Source: Haloarcula salina (GTDB lineage Archaea; Halobacteriota; Halobacteria; Halobacteriales; Haloarculaceae). From it: 64,000 bases of DNA. Below are positions 59,158 through 64,000 of the stretch, one piece after another. The notes beneath the pieces were generated by a model. It was not told the origin of the DNA and did no database searches. It saw only the letters and a program-made list of their open reading frames with translations. A program made the translations under genes and the position numbers. Numbering within the stretch: the first letter of the stretch is position 1; the number at the start of each line of letters is the position of its first letter. The stretch is from the NCBI RefSeq assembly GCF_010119195.1, contig NZ_WRXL01000001.1:310001-374000 (forward strand). The letters are read 5' to 3'.

Positions 59158-59595
59158 TCCTAACACCACAGGGGAGAGGGGCGGCGACCGCTGTGCCCCT
59201 ACAGGTTATCTAATTGAACAGTTTCAGTGGTATTATCAAAAAGTTTTGGTTTGCATCAAGTATCGGATGTTTCCCTCGATTCGGAAGTAAAGATGCCGTT
59301 AAACGAAGCGGCTTCCGTCTCTTGATTCCGTGCGCTATACTTGCGGTTGCAAGCCGGCATCTGACTGTGATTCGGATCGACATCAATAGTAATAATTTTT
59401 ATAAATATATGTCTGACGGGACGTAGATAACCCGGTATATTCATGGACTGATGGTTCTGCCGGACCGAGAATCCCGCTCGCAACGTCGTTCGTCGCGGGC
59501 CGTCGGGAGCGCTTCGGCGTAGAGTCCGATAGGACGGTCAAAGCCGAATCGAAGCCACCTGAAGGCACTTATTCGGACCGACGGAAGCCACGGCC
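59158..59595. other. AT-rich intergenic region
   Basis: About 440 bases. Base composition falls sharply (for example ATAGTAATAATTTTTATAAA at 59385-59404), but no convincing gene is seen; short open frames lack start context and homology-like features. It may be a divergent promoter region or an eroded insertion. Candidate TATA boxes for the lipoprotein gene are weak near 59570. Confidence 0.35.
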
Positions 59596-60504
59596 ATGCG
59601 ACGACGACGCCTGTTGACACTCTTCGGGACCCTCTTGGCCGGATCCGGCTGCCAACGTCTGGGCGAGGACACCCAGACGGTGACGCCGGTCCCTTCGCCG
59701 GGGGAGCGCCGAACCGCCACCGACACCGATGTGTCGGCCGGCCTCGACGTCAGGAACCCGACCGTCCAGCCCGGTTACGTGGCGAGGAATTTCCCGGATT
59801 CAATCGCTGTGTACGACGATGCCGACCAGTACCTCACCGTCGAAGTCCGGACCGTCGACGGGACACCGCCTGACCGGTCGGCGTTCCGCCTCGGTTTCGA
59901 CGGGACAGACTACCAGCCCGTGGAGCGACGGACGAGCGAGGCAATGTTTCGGGACGGCGAGTCGGGTGCCGGATACGCCGACGGCGGCGGCGTCTTGGTG
60001 TTCGGACTGCCGGAAGCCGGCGACGCGAGCGGCACGAAACTTACGTGGCCGGGCGGGGAGCGCCGATTCACCAAGGAGGTGGAACAGCGACTGGCTGCAC
60101 CGTTGCCCTCGTTCGACGTGACGCTCTCGGGCCCCGACGTCGCCACCGACGGCGATCCGACCATCGAATTCGCAGTGACGAACACAGGGGACGTGGCCGG
60201 CCGATACCTGCTCGCGCTCAACCGGGCCGGACCGCGTGTCGCTTCCGTACCCGTGCGGCGCATCAGCGGCGTCCTCGATGCCGGCAAATCTCGCACTGTC
60301 GTCCACGACGCCAGAAGCCCAGTTCCCAGAACGGGTGACCCGAACGACGTGACGTACATCCTCGACGCGCCGGGCGAGCGAAACGACGCGACTCACCAGA
60401 TCGCACCCGCCGCAGTGAAATCGGAGACGACGACCGAATCCGAGGCGAACCGCTCCGTCACGACCGACGTGAACACGCCTCGGGCAACCGAGACGCGGTC
60501 GTAG
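59596..60504 (+). CDS. Secreted Tat-type lipoprotein, unknown function
   Basis: A 302-residue protein. The N-terminus MRRRRLLTLFGTLLAGSGCQ is a twin-arginine signal with a lipobox (AGSGC). The mature protein has a Thr/Pro-rich linker (DTQTVTPVPSPGERRTATDT), then beta-sandwich-like sequence including FDVTLSGPDVATDGDPTIEFAVTNTGDVAGRYLLALNR, which resembles a CARDB/Ig-like adhesion fold. It is probably a cell-surface protein anchored to lipid. It stands alone. Confidence 0.72.
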   Translation: MRRRRLLTLFGTLLAGSGCQRLGEDTQTVTPVPSPGERRTATDTDVSAGLDVRNPTVQPGYVARNFPDSIAVYDDADQYLTVEVRTVDGTPPDRSAFRLGFDGTDYQPVERRTSEAMFRDGESGAGYADGGGVLVFGLPEAGDASGTKLTWPGGERRFTKEVEQRLAAPLPSFDVTLSGPDVATDGDPTIEFAVTNTGDVAGRYLLALNRAGPRVASVPVRRISGVLDAGKSRTVVHDARSPVPRTGDPNDVTYILDAPGERNDATHQIAPAAVKSETTTESEANRSVTTDVNTPRATETRS

Positions 60505-60540
60505 CGCCGTCCTTTTGCCCGCCGGAACCCAAGCGGGGGT

Positions 60541-61053
60541 GTGACGACCGACCCCGCCCGACGCGTCGAGGTCTACCCCGGTAAGGAGGCCGTGGTCGAC
60601 TTCGACCCGGCGCTCACCTTCGAGTGCGTCGAGGAGTGCACGTGGTGCTGTCAGCACGGCGTCCTCCTCTACGAGAAGGACCTGCTGGAACTGGCCAGTC
60701 GGGCGAGTCTGAGCGAGGCGACGACGCAGTTCCGCGGGCAGGACTTCGTCCGGCAGGAGGAGAAAACCCGGGACGACCACGTCGACGAGGACGGACAGGC
60801 CTGTTACTTCCTGCGTGACGACGGTCTCTGCGCGTTGCACGCCGAACACGACTGGAAGCCGACGCGCTGTTCGGTGTTCCCGCTCCAGGTCACCGTCGAA
60901 GACGGCGAGATCCACGCCGGCATCCGCGACGAGGCCCACGAGCACTGCGAGGGACTGGACGTGTCCGAGCGGCGCGTCGTCGATCACCTCGACGCCTTCC
61001 TGCCGGAACTGCTCTGGGACTTAGACGACCCGGAGACCAAGCGCGCGCTGTGA
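60541..61053 (+). CDS. YkgJ-family cysteine cluster protein
   Basis: A 170-residue protein. The Cys cluster starts with FECVEECTWCCQHGVLLYEKDLLELA and continues with ACYFLRDDGLCALHAEHDWKPTRCSVFPLQV and AHEHCEGL. This order is the YkgJ/UPF0153 zinc- or iron-cluster domain (CxxxCxxCC...C...C...C). The role is unknown; metal binding is likely. The GTG start at 60541 is the first possible one after the lipoprotein gene. Confidence 0.83.
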   Translation: MTTDPARRVEVYPGKEAVVDFDPALTFECVEECTWCCQHGVLLYEKDLLELASRASLSEATTQFRGQDFVRQEEKTRDDHVDEDGQACYFLRDDGLCALHAEHDWKPTRCSVFPLQVTVEDGEIHAGIRDEAHEHCEGLDVSERRVVDHLDAFLPELLWDLDDPETKRAL

Positions 61054-61136
61054 CGGCGGGTGAGACGACGCGGCCGCTCGGTGTGGCGAGACGGCGCGGC
61101 CGCTCAGTGGAGAGAGAGATCGGGTGAGAAGCGCCT

Positions 61137-61409
61137 TCAGACCCCTTCGAGGTCGGAGCGGTACTCGTTGATGTGGTCGTCGGCCTCGTCGATGGCGGCC
61201 TCCACGTCGCTTCCGTCGCCGCTCGCGAGGTCGTTGAGCGCGGACTGAATGCGGGCGAGGCGACCGTGGTCGGGCCCCGTCTCGGCGGTCGCGAGCGTGT
61301 CGAGCTGCCCGGCGAGGTCCGCGAGGCGCTCGCTCGCGTCGTCGCTTGCGGTGTCTTCGGCGGCCGATTCGAGCCGGTCACTCGCCGCTGCGAGTTCGTC
61401 GCGTGTCAT
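61137..61409 (-). CDS. Small helical haloarchaeal protein (possibly DUF7553)
   Basis: A 90-residue very acidic, all-helical protein: TRDELAAASDRLESAAEDTASDDASERLADLAGQLDTLATAETGPDHGRLARIQSALNDLASG, ending EADDHINEYRSDLEGV. It has heptad-like spacing and no Cys or motif. Conserved relatives appear in haloarchaea, but the DUF number is from memory. Start ATG 61409. Convergent with the YkgJ-type gene and divergent from the ATP-grasp gene. Confidence 0.65.
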   Translation of the reverse strand: MTRDELAAASDRLESAAEDTASDDASERLADLAGQLDTLATAETGPDHGRLARIQSALNDLASGDGSDVEAAIDEADDHINEYRSDLEGV

Positions 61410-61513
61410 GGCTGGCGCTTCTCGGATGAGGGATAAAACGGTTCGCCTGGTGGGGAATCCTGCAGGTGTCGCGGACGGCCAACGGTTATCCCGCTCCCGC
61501 GCCCAGCAGCCCC

Positions 61514-62821
61514 ATGGCAACGTTCCTGTTCGTCTCCGCCGACGCCGCGCTGATCACCGACCTCGCGTGGCAAGTCCATCGAGAAGGCCACGACGTGAAG
61601 TACTACATCGAGGCCGAATCGGACAGAGAGATCGGCGACGGCTTCGTCCCCAAGACCGACGACTGGGGGGCCGAGGTCGACTGGGCTGACGTGATCGTCT
61701 TCGACGACATCTGGGTCGGCTCTGACGTCGGGACCGGTGCACTGGCTCAGGACCTCCGCGAGCGGGGGAAGGCCGTCGTCGGCGGTACGCCGAACACCGA
61801 CCGGCTGGAGGAAGACCGCGGCTACGCGATGGACGTGCTCGAAGCGAACGGGGTCAACACGGTCGAACACCACGTCTTTCGCGACTTCGACGCGGGGATC
61901 ACACACGTCCAGGAGAACCCGGCACCGTACGTCATCAAGCCGCTCGGCGAGGTCCAGAACGTCAAGCGACTGCTGTACGTCGGCAACGAGGACGACGGCA
62001 GCGACGTGGCGGAGGTCTTGCGGGCGTACGAGAAGGCGTGGGGCCACCGCATGAAGGGGTTCCAGCTCCAGCGGAAGGTCGAGGGAGTCGAGATCGCGAT
62101 CTGCGGGTTCTTCGACGGCGAGCGGTTCATCGACCGGGTCAATTTCAACTTCGAGCACAAGAAGCTGTTCCCGGGGAACATCGGCCCCTCGACCGGCGAG
62201 ATGGGGACCTCGATGTTCTGGGGCGGGCACAATCGGCTGTTCGAGGAGACGCTCGGACGGCTGGAAGGGTGGCTCGCCGAGGAGGGCTACGTCGGGAGCA
62301 TCGACCTGAACTGCATCGTCAACGACAGCGGCATATATCCCCTCGAATTCACGCCGCGCTTCGGCTATCCGACCATCGCGCTCCAGGAGGAGTCCTTCGA
62401 GTCCGAGACCGGGCAGTTCTTCTTCGACCTCGCCCGCGGGAACGACCCCGACCTCGACGTGCACGGCGGCTACCAGATCGGCGTCCGCGTCGTCCTGCCG
62501 CCGTTCCCCTTCGACGACGAGAAAACCTACGACGAGAGTTCGCGCAACGCGGCGGTCGTCTTCGAGACCGAGAGCCGGGCCGGGATCCACCTCGAAGACG
62601 CGAAGCACGTCGACGGCCAGTGGCGCGTCGCGGGCGACAACGGGATGCCCCTCGTCGTCACCGGGACCGGCGAGACGATGCAGGCCGCCCGCGAGCAGGC
62701 CTACGACCGCATCGACGACATCGTGATTCCGAACATGTACTACCGGGACGACATCGGGGAGCGCTGGATCGACGGCGACGGGGACCGCCTGCAAGCGTGG
62801 GGCTATCTCGGCCCGGCCTGA
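61514..62821 (+). CDS. PurD-like ATP-grasp protein (phosphoribosylamine-glycine ligase family)
   Basis: A 435-residue ATP-grasp enzyme. The start FLFVSADAALITDLAWQVHREGHDVKYYIE is a Rossmann-like preATP-grasp domain; APYVIKPLG and GFQLQRKVEGVEIAICGFFDGERF carry ATP contacts; PLEFTPRFGYPTIALQEE contains the metal/phosphate residues. It is a paralogue of PurD, shorter in the middle and less conserved, so another amine-carboxylate ligation is possible. The start MATFLFVS is clear. Two palindromic boxes lie just downstream. Confidence 0.8.
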   Translation: MATFLFVSADAALITDLAWQVHREGHDVKYYIEAESDREIGDGFVPKTDDWGAEVDWADVIVFDDIWVGSDVGTGALAQDLRERGKAVVGGTPNTDRLEEDRGYAMDVLEANGVNTVEHHVFRDFDAGITHVQENPAPYVIKPLGEVQNVKRLLYVGNEDDGSDVAEVLRAYEKAWGHRMKGFQLQRKVEGVEIAICGFFDGERFIDRVNFNFEHKKLFPGNIGPSTGEMGTSMFWGGHNRLFEETLGRLEGWLAEEGYVGSIDLNCIVNDSGIYPLEFTPRFGYPTIALQEESFESETGQFFFDLARGNDPDLDVHGGYQIGVRVVLPPFPFDDEKTYDESSRNAAVVFETESRAGIHLEDAKHVDGQWRVAGDNGMPLVVTGTGETMQAAREQAYDRIDDIVIPNMYYRDDIGERWIDGDGDRLQAWGYLGPA

Positions 62822-62828
62822 CAGGGCA

Positions 62829-62839
62829 TGGCACATGCC
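62829..62839. promoter_or_regulatory. Palindromic box TGGCACATGCC (distal)
   Basis: It lies 8 bases after the PurD-like stop. It matches the box at 62858-62868 (TGGCACGTGCC) at 10 of 11 positions, with centres 29 bases apart, i.e. close to three helical turns. Candidate operator for the small heat-shock-like gene. Confidence 0.5.
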
Positions 62840-62856
62840 TGTTTCGGTTCCGGCGA

Positions 62857-62870
62857 TTGGCACGTGCCAA
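62857..62870. promoter_or_regulatory. Palindrome TTGGCACGTGCCAA (proximal) and TATA box
   Basis: A perfect 14-bp palindrome that ends 9 bases before CTATATG (62879-62885), the likely TATA box located about 28-34 bases before the ATG at 62913. The palindrome therefore lies in or next to the BRE, a suitable place for a repressor or activator. Confidence 0.6.
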
Positions 62871-62912
62871 ACCCCCACCTATATGTGTGCGAGTCGTACC
62901 CACAGCCGTCGA

Positions 62913-63164
62913 ATGGACGCACTAACCGAACGGTCACCGCTTCACGTCTCACGTACTGAACAGGACGACGACTGGACGGTCGTCGTCGACTTCAGCTCGC
63001 TGCCGGCCACAGCCGACCACGTGACAGTCGAACTCGTCGGGTCGGAGGCCGTCGTCGCCGTCGACGCCCCCGGCCGGCAGACGGAGTTCGACGTCGACCT
63101 CCCGAGTCCCGGCGCGGTCGAGACGCGTCGGAACGGTGTCGTCACGATCACGGGCGGGAACTGA
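62913..63164 (+). CDS. Small Hsp20-like (DUF7127-like) protein
   Basis: An 83-residue protein. After a short lead-in (MDALTERSPLHVSRTEQDD) comes an all-beta domain: DWTVVVDFSSLPATADHVTVELVGSEAVVAVDAPGRQTEFDVDLPSPGAVETRRNGVVTITGG. It resembles an alpha-crystallin/CS domain with the N-terminal and C-terminal arms lost. A chaperone-like role is inferred from the fold only. Two operator-like boxes and a TATA box upstream suggest tight regulation. Confidence 0.65.
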   Translation: MDALTERSPLHVSRTEQDDDWTVVVDFSSLPATADHVTVELVGSEAVVAVDAPGRQTEFDVDLPSPGAVETRRNGVVTITGGN

Positions 63165-63273
63165 GCGAGCGGTCGCCTTCCGGGTCGGACCGCGCTCGCC
63201 GTCGGACATATCAAGCGTCCGAGGCGACGCCACTCCACAAGGGATTTCAGCGTGATACTGGAATCGTCCAGTG

Positions 63274-64000
63274 ATGACCACCCTTTCCGACCGGGACCAG
63301 CGCGACCTGCCGACGCTCCGCGGTTCGATACCGCCGCTGCGCGCGTGGCTCAAGACCTTTCTCATCGGCCTCTGCATGGGGAGCGCGGACGGCGTCCCCG
63401 GCGTCTCCGGCGGTACCATCGCCCTCATCGCCGGCGTCTACGAGCGCCTCATCGCCGCCATCACGGCGGTCACGCCAGCCCGAATCGTCCGGCTCCTCCG
63501 GGCGCTGACGCCCCTCGACGGCGGGTTCGCGCCGCGGCGCGCGCTCGCCGAACTGCTCGAAATCGACGTGTGGTTCCTGCTCTCGTTGGTCGCCGGCGTG
63601 GGCGTGGCGGTCGTCGTCGTGACGCGCATCGTCCACGTCGCCAGCCAGGAGACCCCCGCGCTGCTCTTTGGCTTCTTCTTCGGTCTCATCGCCGCCTCCG
63701 CGCTCGTCCTGCTACGCGGCCTCTCGGTCGAGACGCCGTTTCAGGCCGCGGCCGGCGTCGTCGGCTTCCTCGTCGCCTTCCTGGTGTCGGGCGTCTCGAC
63801 GGGCGGGGACGGCACCGGCGGGAGCCTGCTCGTCGTCTTCGTCGCCGGGATGATCGGCGTCAGCGCGATGATCCTCCCCGGCATCTCCGGGTCGCTGCTG
63901 CTCATCATCCTCGGCCAGTACACCCGGATGTCGACGGCCCTGAGCGAGTTCGTCGACGCGCTCATCGCGCTCGCGACCGGCGGGTCGGTCGACGACGTGA
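63274..64000 (+). CDS. DUF368 membrane transporter (PopT-like), truncated by window end
   Basis: The first 242 residues are visible. LIGLCMGSADGVPGVSGGTIALIAGVYERLIAAI near residue 31 and MIGVSAMILPGISGSLLLIILGQYTRM near residue 195 are the duplicated GxPGxSGG/PGxSGS signatures of DUF368. Related proteins have been described as polyprenyl-phosphate carriers that return lipid carriers across the membrane. Four or five helices are visible before the edge. ATG 63274 (GTGATG) is the likely start. Confidence 0.87.
   Translation, partial: MTTLSDRDQRDLPTLRGSIPPLRAWLKTFLIGLCMGSADGVPGVSGGTIALIAGVYERLIAAITAVTPARIVRLLRALTPLDGGFAPRRALAELLEIDVWFLLSLVAGVGVAVVVVTRIVHVASQETPALLFGFFFGLIAASALVLLRGLSVETPFQAAAGVVGFLVAFLVSGVSTGGDGTGGSLLVVFVAGMIGVSAMILPGISGSLLLIILGQYTRMSTALSEFVDALIALATGGSVDDV

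Noticed and set aside
59214-59426. 70-codon ORF in the AT-rich gap before the lipoprotein
   Set aside because: No recognisable feature, composition mirrors the AT-rich DNA, and no ribosome site or conserved context.

Overview
This 64-kb window is a chromosomal segment of a halophilic archaeon (class Halobacteria). The signs are high GC with AT-rich promoters, very acidic proteins, a tRNA-Pro without an encoded CCA, archaeal information-processing genes (TFS, XPB/Bax1, diphthamide ligase, proteasome-assembly chaperone), archaeal lipid-type geranylgeranyl reductase, and Tat-type lipoproteins. The genus cannot be fixed from the sequence alone; a Haloarcula-like relative is only a guess. Most of the window is ordinary, densely packed core genome on both strands.

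Layout. 1-12.5 kb: a PD-(D/E)xK-like DUF5787 protein, RDD membrane protein, Nudix hydrolase, a uS10 paralogue, an M20 amidohydrolase, a pilin, geranylgeranyl reductase divergent from a plant-type ferredoxin, DUF502 and SpoIIM-like membrane proteins, an APC permease with a TrkA-like regulatory subunit, and a PAPS-reductase-family protein. 12.9-15.3 kb: a tiny zinc ribbon, an MFS transporter and a VapBC toxin-antitoxin pair. 15.3-24.3 kb: a catabolic/uptake module in which an acyl-CoA ligase and an SDR dehydrogenase diverge from a five-gene branched-chain-amino-acid-type ABC transporter, bounded by a Bat-type HTH regulator. 24.3-31.6 kb: GNAT, FKBP, formaldehyde-dehydrogenase-like ADH, COG0523 GTPase, and methylmalonyl-CoA mutase with its epimerase. 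31.7-38.5 kb: sugar nucleotidyltransferase, a four-gene minus-strand operon (proteasome chaperone, SppA, DUF373, diphthine-ammonia ligase), and an rRNA/tRNA methyltransferase with a PUA-like partner.

38.6-44.6 kb is the most interesting region: an archaeal RiPP gene cluster built from lasso-peptide parts. It has a PqqD/RRE protein (B1), a B2 transglutaminase-like leader peptidase, an unannotated 30-residue precursor at 42003-42095, an HPr-kinase-like kinase, a NTP_transf_5-type nucleotidyltransferase and a fused ABC exporter, but no asparagine-synthetase-like macrocyclase in the window. The precursor leader matches the lasso RRE recognition register, YxxPx(L/V)xxxG followed by the penultimate Thr, but the predicted 11-residue core WWHDDGYGKWD has no acidic residue at positions 7-9. 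This suggests either a linear or otherwise modified peptide, or a cyclase encoded elsewhere.

44.6-64 kb: Bax1 nuclease and XPB helicase flanking a DUF389 protein, a secreted beta-helix repeat protein, tRNA-Pro(GGG), several small zinc-ribbon proteins, a YbaK-type deacylase, IlvD, a beta-RFAP-synthase-like GHMP protein, a RAD55-like protein with a degenerate P-loop followed by a Zn-ribbon set ending in TFS, a lipoprotein, a YkgJ-type protein, a PurD-like ATP-grasp protein, an Hsp20-like small protein and a truncated DUF368 transporter.

Genome-dynamics traces: the 3' ends of two minus-strand genes (diphthine-ammonia ligase and ilvD) are duplicated a few hundred bases downstream of each gene. 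The first duplication brackets an AT-rich segment with inverted ends that recur near the VapBC locus. No CRISPR array, rRNA, replication origin or transposase gene was seen.
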